Below are positions 36,371-48,707 of a stretch of 64,000 nt of DNA, piece by piece (positions within the stretch are counted from its first letter, which is position 1; every line of letters begins with the position of its first letter). The stretch spans positions 43,862,825 to 43,926,824 of the forward strand of contig OY856187.1 of NCBI GenBank assembly GCA_963693315.1, written 5' to 3'. The notes below the pieces were generated by a model that was given only the letters and a program-made list of their open reading frames with translations, had not been told where the DNA came from and did not search any database. The stretch comes from Diogma glabrata (taxonomy: Eukaryota > Arthropoda > Insecta > Diptera > Cylindrotomidae). The translations under genes and the position numbers were made by a program.

Positions 36371-37540
36371 TCCAGGGTATCATTATTTTGAGGTTACGGA
36401 TATCTTTCTTTGCAACTTTTCAAATGAAGTTTTCAAATGAAACTGAAACTGACTGAAACCACATATGAACTGCATTGACTATCTGATTTCTTAAAAACGC
36501 TAGCCATTTTCATATCCTTTACTCCTATACAGTATTCTTTACCATTCTAAATTGAAATTTGACATTTGTGTTGGCTTGAATTTTGTCATCAATTTTTCAA
36601 TAATTTCCCATTATGGGATTAGTTTAGCCTCAAATTTACAAGACAAATTTGTTGAACCAGTCTATATGCGTTTCTATAAAAGATTTAGACCAAAAAACTT
36701 AATAAAACTAAAAAAAAATCAATTTTTGATTTGTTTTTTCTCCATCTATAAGAGGTTCAACAATTACATTAAAATTCGTAGAATCTGAATGATCCATTTC
36801 TAGCGTGGAAATATTAGCAAAATTTCCGTGGAAATATTTCAAAATTGTTGCTTATATAATTCTAATCGAGAACATCCCAAGCAACACAATAGGTGGTTTT
36901 CGACTACAGTTTGGCGTAACTTTACCTAACTATGTCGAAATTACGTCAATTCAACATGTTTTCTTCACTTTGAAGGGAATTTTACTTATGGGTAGCTATT
37001 TAGGTTGATTATACGTAATTTTCGCCCCAAAACAATGACCTCAAAGTTATAGAAGAATTTAAGTCAAAAACAACACACGCCTACCTAATTTTCACCTAAA
37101 ATCATCCTCAAAGTCAATTTTATTTTGAACATGTAATTTGGTCGCAAAATAAAGAGAGATATACCAAATTTTCTACCTATTTTCAATCTCAATGCAAAAT
37201 TTTTTCTAAGTTGAAAACAAAGGAAAATTACACCTAATTTAACTTAATTTTCGACTTCATAGTATAAGTCGGACCTATAAGTCGGTTATACTAAAAATAC
37301 TATTTTATTGTCGAAAATTAGTAAACATTCACCTAAATAAGAAATAATTGTTAGCTATTTAAAGGATATAATATAACAATAAATATTGCAACGCTGATGC
37401 ATAGGCGTGCTTCACCACAGCTCTGGAAACATAGTGTTCTGGATATATAATGAGCTAATATCCATCAAATACTTTATTTGAAAATTAACCAATGTTGTTG
37501 ACCACTAGAAAATTTTATTAACCACTAGAAAAATTTATAA
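36371..37540. other. AT-rich sequence without recognised features
   Basis: No supported gene or RNA. Several short open frames appear on the plus strand, none with recognisable motifs. Confidence 0.45.
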
Positions 37541-37544
37541 AAAA

Positions 37545-37815
37545 TCATATATAATATGTAGGAGAGTATAGCAATTACCCTGTAATGTTCACATAAGTGG
37601 CGTTTATTATTTTTGTAAATTGGTGTCACAGTAGCTGTATTCCAGTCTTGTGGCATAGTTTCAATCCTTTATAGTCCCTTACAGATCATCTTAACAATTT
37701 TAAATAATCTTGAAGATAGAGTTTCACCACTTGGTACAATCATTTCGGATATGTTATATCGTGGTCGATACCAGGTGCTTTATTACGTTTTGTAGAATTT
37801 ATTGTTGCGAAATGA
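37545..37815 (-). pseudogene. RTE-like non-LTR reverse transcriptase fragment
   Basis: Read on the minus strand, frames switch but give the RT N-terminal signature: NKAPGID, then GGETLSS-like VVKL/GETLSSRLFKIVKMICKG, then MPQDWNTATVTPIYKNNK and CEHYRVIAILSYI. This is the classic 'NGKAPG.DGI ... IP..W..g.I.PIYKKGd...c.NYRgI.LL' region of RTE-type non-LTR reverse transcriptases. Only about 85 codons remain; the rest of the element is not seen nearby. Confidence 0.65.
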
Positions 37816-37845
37816 AATTTGAATATTTTCTATTATATATAAATA

Positions 37846-37930
37846 GGAGTCAGAGTCGGAGTCTGAGTCGGGTCGAAATTGGAGTCGGAGTCGGAGTCAG
37901 GGTCGGGGTCGAAGTCAGAGTCGGAGTCGC
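37846..37930 (+). repeat. GGAGTC hexanucleotide minisatellite
   Basis: About 14 degenerate copies of GGAGTC/CGAGTC, followed by CACCGACTCC, a short inverted copy of the unit. Confidence 0.85.
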
Positions 37931-37961
37931 CTAATTTTGGCACCGACTCCGCAGTCCTGAT

Positions 37962-38215
37962 TATAAGTTTGTCAAATAAATAAGGTCAAATGTGACAAAA
38001 GAATGATTTTCATTTATTTTTTAGAAAAAAATAAAATTAGTTTTTTGTATGAAATGAAATATAATGAACATGAAATTTTATTGCATTATAAGTTTGTCAA
38101 AAAAAATATTGTCAAGCGTGTCAAAAAAATGATTTCATTTATTTTTTTAGCCAATTTTTTGAAAAAAAAAATTATGCTGTTTGTATGACGTACGTTCACA
38201 TTGAACATGAAATTG
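37962..38215 (+). repeat. Two-unit tandem repeat, about 125 bp
   Basis: Units beginning ATTATAAGTTTGTCAAA at about 37962 and 38089 share GTCAAAAAAATGATTT, CATTTATTTTTTAG and GAACATGAAATT. The second unit is diverged. Confidence 0.65.
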
Positions 38216-38700
38216 GACATGGAAATTTTTGAATTTGTTATAGTTTTTTAAATAATTTTGGAATTTTGAAAAAAGCTTGTATTTTTGATATTGTTATAAT
38301 TTTTTATAATTTTTGCAATGTTTTTAGAATTTTGACAAATTTTAAATTTTGGATTTTATTATAATTTTTGGAATTTTGAAAAAAGTTTCAATTTTTGATT
38401 TTGTTATAATTTTTGCAATATTTTTAGAATTCTGGAAAAAAATTGAATTTTTGGAATATTGATAGCATTTAGAAAAATTTTAAATTTTTGATTTTATTAT
38501 AATTTTTGGAATATTTTTGGAAAAAGTTTCAATTTTGATTTTGTTATAATTTTTGCAATATTTGTAGAATTTTTGAATAAAGTTTTAATCTTTGATTTTG
38601 TAATATTTTTGGAATATTTTTAGAATTTTTGCAAATAGTTTTGATTTTATTTAATATTTACAATATTTTTGGAATTTTGAAAGAAATATGAATTTGTGGT
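38216..38700 (+). repeat. AT-rich degenerate tandem array
   Basis: About eight diverged units of 55 to 70 bp built from TTTTTGATTTTGTTATAATTT, TTGCAATATTTTTAGAATTT and TTGAAAAAAGTTT. Essentially made of A and T with regularly spaced G. Confidence 0.75.
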
Positions 38701-39304
38701 AGACCGAAGTCTTAATATCTCAGAGCCTTGATTCAGCCCCTTCATATATATTTATAATTGTATTTTATTTCAAATTGTAAGAAGTTAAAAATATTTAAAT
38801 TGTATTTGATACATTTTAGCATAGGTAGTTTAGCATAGTTTTTTTTGATATATAAACAATTTTTCGTTCCTATTTCTTGCATAAAATAGAAGTGGGTCAC
38901 TCAGAGAGTATAGAAAGGAACAAAAGTTTGTAGTCTATTTCTAGAGAATAATATTTAGTAATCATCCCCCATTTCGCCATATACATTAGTTCCTTTTCTA
39001 TATTGAATGCGCAACCGAATTGTTTGTAAAAAAGTGGAAACGGAAAAATGTTTATATCTCAAAAACACAAATAGTCAAAAATCTAATGTTTACATCTGTG
39101 CTAAGATGTATAAAATGTAAGGAAAATATGTTTAAAAAAAGAGAACACGTTTGTAAGAACATATCGTTTGTTTCCTTGCAGCATAACGTTATTTCAATGC
39201 AAAATTTATTTTTTTTTCTACTCCTATCACAGTAAATTATAAATTACATCACACTATCCATGACATGTAAATTGATTATTTCAAATAGCGTGCGGTAAGT
39301 AAAA

Positions 39305-39352
39305 AAAAGCGTGCGGTAATGGATTTTCATATATACATTACCGCACGCTTTT
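39305..39352. repeat. Perfect 17-bp-arm hairpin
   Basis: AAAAGCGTGCGGTAATG pairs perfectly with CATTACCGCACGCTTTT across a 14-base loop. A further direct copy of GCGTGCGGTAA lies just upstream at 39289-39299. Confidence 0.9.
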
Positions 39353-39553
39353 AATAAAAAGAAAAATTTTTATTTAAAGAAAAATTTGATTTTTAAAAAT
39401 TAAATATTTCAATTCATTTCGACACAGAATAATGCAAAGCCTACCACAATTTGTAAACATTTGCATTTAATTTATAATTAGTTCATTTTTTCAAGTAATT
39501 ATATGCGTTTGGGCATTAAAACAAAGTCGTAGAAAAAGTATATAACAAATCTC

Positions 39554-39654
39554 GAGTTGTAAAGCATTTTCCATGCTCGTGAAGATACTGCACTAGACGC
39601 TACGCGTCTCGTGCGCAAAATTTTCCCTCGCATGTAAAATGCTATTTACAACTC
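39554..39654. repeat. 101-bp hairpin with GC-rich centre
   Basis: GAGTTGTAAAGCATTTTCCATGC pairs with GCATGTAAAATGCTATTTACAACTC (a few mismatches). The centre contains its own stem, GACGCTACGCGTC, plus CACTAGA/TCGTGCG. Confidence 0.85.
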
Positions 39655-39659
39655 TAGAT

Positions 39660-42130
39660 ATGTAATATACTATTACGTTTTAGGTCGTTTTTCAAAAGTG
39701 TGTTTTTAAATTTTTTTTTCTTTTGTCAGCTATATTGTGCACTATTTCAGTAAATTTTGAATTTTCAACTTCTCCGTTTGATTTTCGAAAGTTCTTTCTG
39801 TGTGTTGTTGTTTACATTTTACAAAGGTAGCTACTTCTTTACATTTCCCAACAAATGTGCCTTTCTTGAGAGATTTTATTTTAGTTATTATCTGCAGATC
39901 GACCGATCGAAAATACTCTTACTCCCTTTTATACTTAAATAATTATAATTTATTCGTCTGTCTTTAATTGGTTTTTTACAACAAACCATCATCTATAGTT
40001 TTCTGGTATATAAGGTTGCAAAAACTATTAAACTCACATAGTAACAGTTCCATATGTTTGTTCTTTACAAACTATTTATTAGTTTTTGTTGAAATTTATC
40101 CTTTTTAAAAATTACAATTTCAAGAAAACGGAATGAATTTTCTTTCTTTTAAAAACAAAATCTCATTATTTTTGTTTTTGTTGAAAAACTTAGATGCTAT
40201 TGTATTTTCTTTAAATTTCTCGTCTATAATCATTTCATTGTTACAGAACATATACATTTATACATATGCATACCATTTTTTTTATACATTTTGTATAGAA
40301 AATAAATCATTTAAAATTAAATGATACTTTAAGAAGATTTCTATAGATACCTGCAAAATTTTGTAAATGAATTTTATAGAAACTCTGTGAACAATGAAAA
40401 TTTAATTAAAACGATATGAGATTAATGGGAGAATATAGTTGCTTGTTTGATAAATGTAATCTGTGAAAAGTGATATCACTGTTTGTAGATAAAATTTTCT
40501 TTTTATTTTATTTAGTTTTTTTTTTATTTTATTTATTTTTCACGAAAACTATTGAAAATTTCGTAATCTATATAGATGCAGTTTCTATATAATTCTTAAA
40601 ATGTTCATATGTTATCCAAAACTATTAATTTTCATTTCATAATCATATTTTCTTGATCAACTGAAAATATCTATCGACATTTTGAACTTGTAATAAATAA
40701 ACTTACATGAACTGTTTATAAATAAACTTACATGAACTTTGATTTCTGTAGTTTTTGGAATATTTTCATTTAATTTAAATTAAAAAAATATAATGAATAT
40801 ATCAATTTCACTTTGAGGTTTTGTTATGATTGAAATGGATTTAAATAAAGTTTCATGACGAATAAAATGGGTTATACAAAACATTGATATATTTAGTCTA
40901 GATAGTCATTTTATAGACAAGAGAACTTCGAACGAGTTTTGATTGGGCAGCGATAGCAATTGTTGAATCCAAATCAATACAATGAACCAATCTCTAACCA
41001 AAAATTTTGAAGTCAACTTTTGTTCAAAGGGTTTTGTGCTCCCATACATCACAATAACATCCAGCGTGTGCGGGTAGAGCATACCTAATTAATTTAAAAT
41101 ATCTAGAAGCTGCACCACAGTAAGCTTGACTTTTTACAGCATAGTAAAAACATTCTGTTCAAATCGTATGTTATGGCTAATCCTACCGTTTTTTGGGTAA
41201 GTACACGATTTAGATTAGAAATGGTCTGTAATAACCGCTTACAAATATATCAAAGATAGCGGTTTATTCTTTAGAGGTGCTTTTCATATAACGAGCTGAC
41301 ATAAATAATTTTTTTTTAAATAAAGGTCAATTCCACAGTCTTTCCAATATTTATCCAATATTTAGTGTCTATAAAATATTTCGAACCTACAGAATTTCAT
41401 TAAAATAAATAAATTTCTCATTAAAAAGATGATGTAAATTTTTCCTAAACAAAACTTTTCCAAAATTGTATAAATGTTTTTCTTATTCTCATTATTATCT
41501 TAGTAAAATTCTTTTCATCACTTTTTCTTATCTTATCGTCAGCACAATTTATTTTAACGAATAAATTCTCTTACGATAGCAATTTGTTCAATCGGTTTTA
41601 GTTTTTTTTTTTCTTATCAAACAAATTTAAACTATTTATTCTAAAAGTTCTTCTCTTCTATTTTATTTTTAAATTATAATTTAATTTTAAGTAATTATTT
41701 TAATTGAGTTAAATTCTTGAGGTAAGAGAATTTTCTTTGGTATGATGTTTTGGTATGAGTAGCAAATACTTGTTATAGAAGAAGATTCATGAACATTGTA
41801 TTTGTTTAATTCCTTATTAATTCTAAAGTGTTTGTTTCACTGTAATGAAGTTTGACAAACTTTTGTTGACTCCAAGTTTACCGCGGTTTCTACTTACTAC
41901 TAACTGGTTCGTTTAGACTAGAATATTAAATCAATAAAATGCAATTTCAGAGAAATAAGTTTTTATAAAAAGCAAACAAAAGCTGCAAATACATAATACA
42001 ATACACAATTTACAATACTTGAACAGTATTAAAAAATATTTAAAAATTTATCTGGTTTTGTACCATTAATGGAGAATTTTAAATAATAGATACATCAAAT
42101 TATCAAATAATAACAATCGTAACTGCAACT
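39660..42130. other. AT-rich sequence; one small tandem duplication
   Basis: No supported gene or RNA. At about 40688-40738, TAAATAAACTTACATGAACT occurs twice in tandem. Confidence 0.5.
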
Positions 42131-42134
42131 GAGC

Positions 42135-43265
42135 AATTCCACGTCACCGCAGCATCGATGCTCCCGACCCTCTATGATTTCGATGAAATTTCATACACAG
42201 ATAGCCAATGACAAAATAAAAATATCGTTTCTTTCGAAAAATGAAATTTCGCTCTGGGGATGATACTGCCACCCCTGCCCACAAAGTTTTAGGGGTTTGC
42301 AAAACATAGGTATCTTTGAGTATCGATTGCTAACGATTGACTGAACCGATTTAAGTCATTTATAGCTCATTGGAAAGCTAATTAATAGGACTTATAAAAA
42401 AAATTAGTAAAATTTTTTAATAAAACTGTGTTAAGCTTAAAAAATATTTTCAAAGATGGCGCTGTTTCAAAACAAGGATTTTTCAGATAAGCCGTTAATA
42501 TGCAATGTAAATTTATTTTATATTTTTAGTTTCTTTTATATTATTTTATATTATTTATAAATGTATATTGTTTTTATTACGCAACTTAGAATAAAATAAA
42601 AAGTTAATTATTATATAAATTTAATACAACCTGCATTTTATTTCACATAATTTTTCTCATTATTTACTTCTCAGCATCAGTTTTAATATATTTCAGGTAC
42701 ATTTATTTATAATTAATTTCGGACAGGTAGAAATTGGAGAAAGTCAATTATGTAAAAAGCATCCACACCCTCAAATACCTAACTTGTATCCTCAAAATAA
42801 TTAAATTTCTATAAAACAAGAATTCAGGCGGTTTTAGTTAAATAAAATGCATTCAAAAAAAAACAAAATTTGAAAAAACGGAAATTAAAATTTTGTAAAA
42901 ATTGTATTTTCAAAACAAGAAATTATTTACTGGAGAAACTTTCGTTCTAGATTACAAACTAATTAATCATTTTTTTTCTGGGAAAAAAAGTGGTAAAAGT
43001 GAGGGTACCCCCAACAGCGCCATCTTTGAAAATATTTTTTAAGTTTAACACAATTTTAAAAACTACTAAAAAATTTTAACTAATTTTTTTATAAGTCCTA
43101 TTAATTAACTTTACCGGCACCCTGTATCATCCCCAGAGCGAAATTTCATTTTTCGAAAGAAATAGTATTTTTATTTCATCATTGGCTATCTGTGTATAAA
43201 ATTTATCGAAAACGGAGGGGTCAGTCCGGATGCTAGAACAAATACTGTTGCGGTGACGTGGAATT
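42135..43265. mobile_element. 1.13-kb foldback element with about 300-bp TIRs
   Basis: Ends AATTCCACGTCACCGC (42135) and GCGGTGACGTGGAATT (43265) begin arms of about 300 bp. The arms also share GATAGCCAATGA, TTTCGAAAAATGAAATTTCGC, CTCTGGGGATGATAC, TATAAGTCCTATTAATTA and ATTTTCAAAGATGGCGCTGT, in inverted order. Arms are diverged by substitutions and small indels. The 500-bp centre has no coding capacity. Flanking ACTGAGC and ACTAAAC may be a degraded 7-bp target duplication. The superfamily is undetermined; long arms and lack of a gene suggest a non-autonomous Mutator-like or foldback element. Confidence 0.8.
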
Positions 43266-44467
43266 ACTAAACTATAATAAACGGACAAAGTATTCGTGTT
43301 TGAGTTGTAATTTTATACAGATCAAGGACGATAGAGGATTTATTGTGTAATGATTTTCATGATATTTTCCAAATGATTACAAATGATTCCAAATTTTCCA
43401 ATTAAAACGCTTATGTAGATAATAGACCTCAATAACAAATTTTAACTTTTAATGGTGTTAATCTTTATTATGTTGAAAAGTTATAGTACGTGATTTGACA
43501 CTTATATATAAGAATTTTCAAAATGTGGCTTTAGTCACTTTGTGCAATGAACGGCTTAATTAAAAAGATGTAAAGAACAGACCCTCTTCAGTTTTGGAAA
43601 TTTTACTTCTTTTCAATCGCTTTTAATTAAAACTTGTTACCTAGACGCCAGACGGTATATGAAGAAACCCTTTATAATAAAATATCATTTTTGTACAAGT
43701 TAACCGTAAAATGCACTTTTACGATTCAAAAATTATGCGTAAAGCAGATCTTTTTCCTATTGAAATAACAATGCCTAAAATTATTATTTTACTCCCTAAA
43801 CCGTTAATATTTTTGACAACATCAAACGAACTCAAAAGAACAAAATCTATTTTGGCTATTTCCAAAAAACATACATATATATTTACAGACAAACATATAT
43901 GTTTTGTGAAATTTTATTTGAGAAAATTGTTTAATCTGAGCATTTTTATGTTTATTTGTAATTTTATATACAATTAAAATTAAATAAATGGGTTGCTAAG
44001 GAAATTTAGAAAAAAAAATCGCAAACAAAAAATTGCTTCAATATAATAGTATATTTCATTAGGAGTCTGGAAATAAGGATTTTTACATGCGCGCGTGATA
44101 AATTCACGGGAAGTCATGCAAGCACGGAAAAATCCATTTCCGGACGTGTAATGAACGATACTTTTTACTATGCTTATCTGAAAACAACGCAAAAAAGGGT
44201 AAGAAGTTAATTTAGAACATTTTATTTTCAAAGTAATCATATAATACATCGTAGTAGTACCAAACATGATTAACGTTTCCATAGCAACGATATATTTATT
44301 TTCGGCATTGTTTTATTTTCTGTCAGTTTAATTCATGTTTGTTTTAAAAAATGTACTTAATAAATGTTACTGTCAATACCAACGATTCCTAAATATACTA
44401 GTTATGTTGTAGGCCCAAAGAAATTAAAAAAAAATTGCAATCATTGTTTGTTCAACATATATGGCGT
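43266..44467. other. AT-rich sequence without recognised features
   Basis: Two short frames (about 43711-43977 plus strand, 43980-44282 minus strand) have no recognisable motifs and I do not call them genes. Confidence 0.45.
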
Positions 44468-44471
44468 TTAA

Positions 44472-46832
44472 CCCATCGAACAGTGAAATTGCTTTTTTCT
44501 AAAATTTTTTTTACCTATGATGGTAATAGTAATTCATGGTGCGCTTAGTATGGTTAGCTTCTTTGATGTGTTGTGCATTCGACAAAGAAATTCTATGGTG
44601 GCTCAAGCCTCCCCTTCCTACCACAACCCCTTTTGCAAAACACTCTTGTTTTTAGACATATTTTTGAATAATTAAATAAAATACTAAACGAACAAAAATC
44701 GAAAAATTAATGATGACGAATTTGTGCCAATGGATGAGATTACACATAGGAATAGTTTTCATATTTATTGGAAACATTGGGGTGCTTCCAGATGTACGTT
44801 AAGTTAAGTGTTCGTTTCATCGAACACTGGCACGAACCCTAGAATAATCAAATTTTGTACTAAAATTGCATTTCATCATTTTTATGAAATTTTTTCTCAT
44901 ATGTCATTTTGAAGAAAATAGACGTTTATTATTTCGTGTGATTTTGTTTTGTTAAAATTGAGTATTTATACATAAAAAAGGGTAAGTACAGATTTTATAC
45001 AGAACATTTGTTTTAACGTTCATTCTTTGCATCGTATGTTTATTATTTGTGTAATATAATTTGTAGTTATATAATGTCGCGTCGAAAGCTTTTGACAATG
45101 CGTTAATTGCAACAAATTATTGATAACTGGAGTGACGGAGATGAAGAAGTTGATAATATTTCTAATATTAACATTCTTCCACCTGATCGGGTTAATGAAT
45201 TAAACGATGAAGAAGATATAGATGATAATTTTATACTTTTGAATCCTGATGTTAATTGTAATATTTTTTGCGATGTGGCTGGGTGTGTTGAAGTTGACTT
45301 CAAAAAATACTGTTGAAGATACTGTGGAAAATTAGTTCATCGTTGAAGAACCCCAACCTGGACCATCAAATCATCAAGAACCAAGAGAAAAGAAAGCAAA
45401 ATATGATTATAAACCATTAACTTCTTTTGGTAAACCAAAATGGTCCAAAAACCGAAACCGAAAATAATTCAAATATAATATAGCACCTAACCCTGCCCCT
45501 TTAGCTGATATGAAAACCGAACTAGGTGAAAAATTAAAAGATTTATCACCTATTGAATTATTCAACAAGTTTTATGATGATGAAGTTTTGAGTCATATAA
45601 TAACTGAAACTAATACATATGCTTCCCAGCAAACCAATTCGTTTTGGCTACAAGCTATGGTGTCTTTGCTCTGCTCAAGGCTACCTATTTAGCTCTATAC
45701 CTTATTGTGGACAAAGTGACAAATATAATACTTATGTTGGACTTGGTGCGGATGTTGTGTTGAGATTACTTCAAAACGTAGAGTTTCCTGAGAATCACGA
45801 GGTGTTTTTTGACAATTACTTTACAAGCTATCATTTGCTATGTTTATTGGCTGAAAAAGGAATATGTGCCACTGGAACTGTTCGTAGTAATCGTGTTGCA
45901 GGTGGAGGAAATAACTTAAAAACTGGAAAAGCTTTACCTCGTGGTCAACATGACTATATGTTTGATTCGACTAATAAAATTACTTTGTGTCGATGGCAGG
46001 ACAACAAAGGGGTCACAATGGCTACAAATTATGACCAAATATTACCTCTACATTCTGTTATCTGCTGGAAAAACCAGAGACAAAAAAATCAAATGAGAAG
46101 TCAAAACAAATACACTACAATCAACCGGCAATGCTTTATAACTATAATAAAGGTATGAAAGGAGTGGACCTGCATGATAATGGTGTCCAAAACTACCGTG
46201 TAAACATTCGTGGTAAGAAGTGGTATTGGCCGCTATGGATCTCTACACTTAATTCTTCAATGGTCAATGTATGGAAGTTGCACTGTCTCATCGGAAAATA
46301 TAAGAATGAAACAACATTGAGTCAAAATGACTTCAAGGTAATGGTCACAGAAAGCCTTTTATTAACAAATGACAATATGGATAATATGGATGATGACCAG
46401 GAGTTTGAGAGACCACATCATTTACCAGACGTTTCTGGTGAGAACATTATTGTGCGTCAACTTGAAAATAAGCCTCGTAGGTGTCAACTAAAAGGATGTA
46501 GCAAACCCACAATTTTCATGTGTCAAAAATGCAATAAGCATATTCATGAAGATTGTTATAATAAATACCACTTTATTTAAATCTAGTATTAATAAAAATC
46601 TAAATTAAGTCATAAAATTATTTAAAACATAAATTTTTTGGTGTGTTTTTATATATGTAGACTCAGCGCCAACGTTCGATGAAACGAACAGTAAACTTTT
46701 CCATTTTCCAGGAAAACGGTCAGAGATTATTTATTTTCTATCTCAGATTCGGGCTTATGAGAATTAAATTTCTATAAAAAAGCATTTGGTTTTGTCCGAG
46801 AAAATAGTTTCTGCAACTCGGTTCGAAATGGG
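44472..46832 (+). mobile_element. piggyBac-like transposon, inactive
   Basis: 2361-bp element bounded by TTAA on both sides (44468-44471 and 46833-46836), the piggyBac target duplication. Ends are CCCATCGAAC and, inverted, CCCATTTCGAAC. Subterminal inverted copies of a near-palindrome, GTTCGTTTCATCGAAC (about 44811) and GTTCGATGAAACGAAC (about 46670), lie 340 and 150 bp inside the ends and may be transposase-binding sites. A broken transposase gene fills the middle. Confidence 0.92.
45074..46580 (+). pseudogene. piggyBac transposase, broken
   Basis: Starts at ATG 45074 (MSRRKLLTMR), hits a TAA at 45104-45106 and continues in frame (WSDGDEEVD acidic N-terminus). After further stops and a shift, 45510 onward gives the piggyBac N-terminal domain (APNPAPLADM, LSPIELFNKFYDDEVL). 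At about 45625 the sequence jumps from ETNTYA to KPIRFGYKLWC, with loss of a large central part including the first catalytic Asp region. It then gives FDNYFTSYHLL with the second catalytic Asp, KGVDLHDNG with the third, and a Cys-rich C-terminus (RRCQLKGC, CQKCNKHIHEDC). A frameshift lies near 46120. Inactive by deletion, stops and frameshifts. The C-terminal Cys pattern fits the zinc-binding domain of this family. Confidence 0.9.
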
Positions 46833-47380
46833 TTAATATGGAAAATAAATAAAAATATTTGATTTATTTTCAACTTTTTTTCAAGTATAACTTTCAGAAT
46901 CCTTGATGGACTTTTACAAGAAAGCTCAAAATGTTTGTTGGTATGTTAACTATGCATTTGTTTCATTAATACTTTGAATTTATTTGTTTTGTAAAATATG
47001 CGATCCAAAAACCGGAATAATCGGAGTTATTCGCAAATATCTCAAAAACAAGTGCTAACTTTAAAAATATGAATATAATATTTGTGTTTAGCAGGTCAAA
47101 ATCTATAAGAAAAGTTGGGTTTTATTTATAGTGGGGTGGGATAGTTTCTTTTTTGGTAAAATTATTAGGTTTCTGGCTACCAGCATGAAACTTTCCACAC
47201 TTTGGCTTAATGTGTGTTAGATCAAAATTCTGCCCAGACCCCATTGTTCAGATCCCCTGGTTTAAAATGGTGGCCAAAATGGCGATGCTACTAGTTTAAA
47301 AAGAAAATTTGCTGAAATCTACTACTTGCTACTGTACTTCAACAATTACCTGCTATAAAAAATTAAGGAATTACGATTAA

Positions 47381-47979
47381 CCCTTTGTTGCATACAAATA
47401 ATCTGGAGAAGTTAAAAGAAAATATTTGTATTTTTTCCATTTAAAATAGCCTCAGAAGTAATTAAAAAAAATTATTTTATTCAAATTTCGTTTTAATTAA
47501 TTGCTACAATTTGTTCACTACAGTGGACACCATGCATATACATAGTATGCATAAATATATTTTTATAGTTATTTTTTTAACGATTTCAGTGATGAAAACG
47601 ATTAAAACAGTCAGATTTTCCATCAATGCACAAATACACTTTACATTTGATGCATGATTAAGTAGATTTTCTGGAGCATAGCTCCATTTTGCATCTTTGA
47701 GCTGTATTTGCAGTTTGTCGAGGGAAATGCTCCACTCCATCACTCCATCGGACATCCATGAGAACTGAATGAAAATGAGCTTCTCATCAAATTTTTTTAC
47801 TCATATATTTAAAATATTATGTGAGGTATTATATGAGGTGCTGCCATCTACGATCAATAGTTGAAAGCTCAAATGATATAGAATGAATAAACATGGGAAT
47901 TAAATTTGTTAAGGCATTTACGGAAGAGTAAAAAAATTTAAGCTTTTGTCCACTAGAGTTGACATGATGCAACAAAGGG
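47381..47979 (-). mobile_element. 599-bp piggyBac derivative nested in the TIR element
   Basis: Bounded by TTAA (47377-47380 and 47980-47983) with perfect 13-bp inverted ends CCCTTTGTTGCAT / ATGCAACAAAGGG. It retains only the C-terminal end of a piggyBac transposase on the minus strand (47586-47764), so it is an internal deletion derivative. Its ends differ from those of the element at 44472-46832, so it belongs to another piggyBac family. It inserted after the surrounding long-TIR element was in place. Confidence 0.88.
47586..47764 (-). pseudogene. piggyBac transposase C-terminal zinc-binding remnant
   Basis: The minus strand read from 47764 gives RWSDGVEHFP and then RCKMELCSRKST, a stop codon, and SCIKCKVYLCIDGKSDCFNR followed by FHH and a terminal stop (47586-47588). 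The spacing of cysteines (C..C, C..C, LC, CF..FH) is that of the Cys-rich C-terminal domain of piggyBac transposases. One in-frame stop interrupts it. Confidence 0.75.
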
Positions 47980-48355
47980 TTAAGGAATTGACAAAAAATT
48001 AAGGAATTGACAAAAATAACAAGATATATAACCCTTAAGCATATTAAATAATATCAAACATGGCCGATTTCAGCTAATTTTCTTTTTAAACTAGTAGCAT
48101 CGCCATTTTGGCCGCCATTTTGAACCAGGGAGACTGAACAATGGGGTCTGGGCAGAATTTTGATCTAACACACATTAAGCCAAAGTGTGGAAAGTTTCAT
48201 GCTGGTAGCCAGAAACCTACTAATTTTCTGTCATCCCACCCCACTATTAGGGAGATTTTTCTGTAAACTAGTGTAATTTAAATGTTGAATATTTTCAAAC
48301 TTAATTAAATAATGAATTATATAACGGTTGGAGAAAAAATTTAATATTTAATGGC

Positions 48356-48687
48356 GCAAACACAATAGATCCGTTCTGTATGCTCCGTTTTATTTGAACT
48401 GTCAGTTTATATGTAAAACGGAAATCAAAACACAATGAACGAAGGGGAACAAAGCGGAACGGACACTAAACAGAAATTTAAACTTTTACTGAAGACATAA
48501 GCAGATTTCAACAAATTTTATAAAATATGAATATAATTTAGCAAATCTAAAAAATAATACATCAAAATATATATATAAATAAAATATAAGTTTTTGGATA
48601 GTTCAAGACGGAGCGGTTGTATTGTGTTTTATAAAACGAAAGGATTAAGGCGGATAAACAACGAACGGAACGGATCTATTGTGTTTG
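48356..48687. mobile_element. 332-bp MITE-like element
   Basis: CAAACACAATAGATCCGTTC at 48356 and its reverse complement GAACGGATCTATTGTGTTTG (with a 5-base insert, ending 48687) form terminal inverted repeats. Further inside, AAAACACAATGAACGAAG and ATTGTGTTTTATAAAACG echo the same motif. No clear target duplication, so the exact ends and superfamily are open. Confidence 0.65.
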
Positions 48688-48707
48688 AACCTTTACTCGG
48701 ACTAAAA

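Larger units (their letters stand above)
47131..48244. mobile_element. Long-TIR DNA element carrying a nested insertion
   Basis: Ends GTGGGGTGGGAT and ATCCCACCCCAC, flanked by TA (47129-47130 and 48245-48246). Arms of about 190 bp contain AGGTTTCTGGCTACCAGCAT, GAAACTTTCCACACTTTGGC, TTAATGTGTGTTAGATC, CCCAGACCCCATTGTTCAG and CATTTTGGC in inverted order, with about 90 percent identity by eye. The TA could be a Tc1/mariner-type duplication; TTA (if the ends are TAGTGGGG) would fit PIF/Harbinger. The interior is mostly the nested piggyBac at 47381-47979, so the original element was only about 0.5 kb and non-autonomous. Confidence 0.82.

Noticed and set aside
42135..43265. Definite 7- or 8-bp target duplication around the foldback element
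   Set aside because: ACTGAGC and ACTAAAC match at only five of seven positions; not enough to assign a superfamily.
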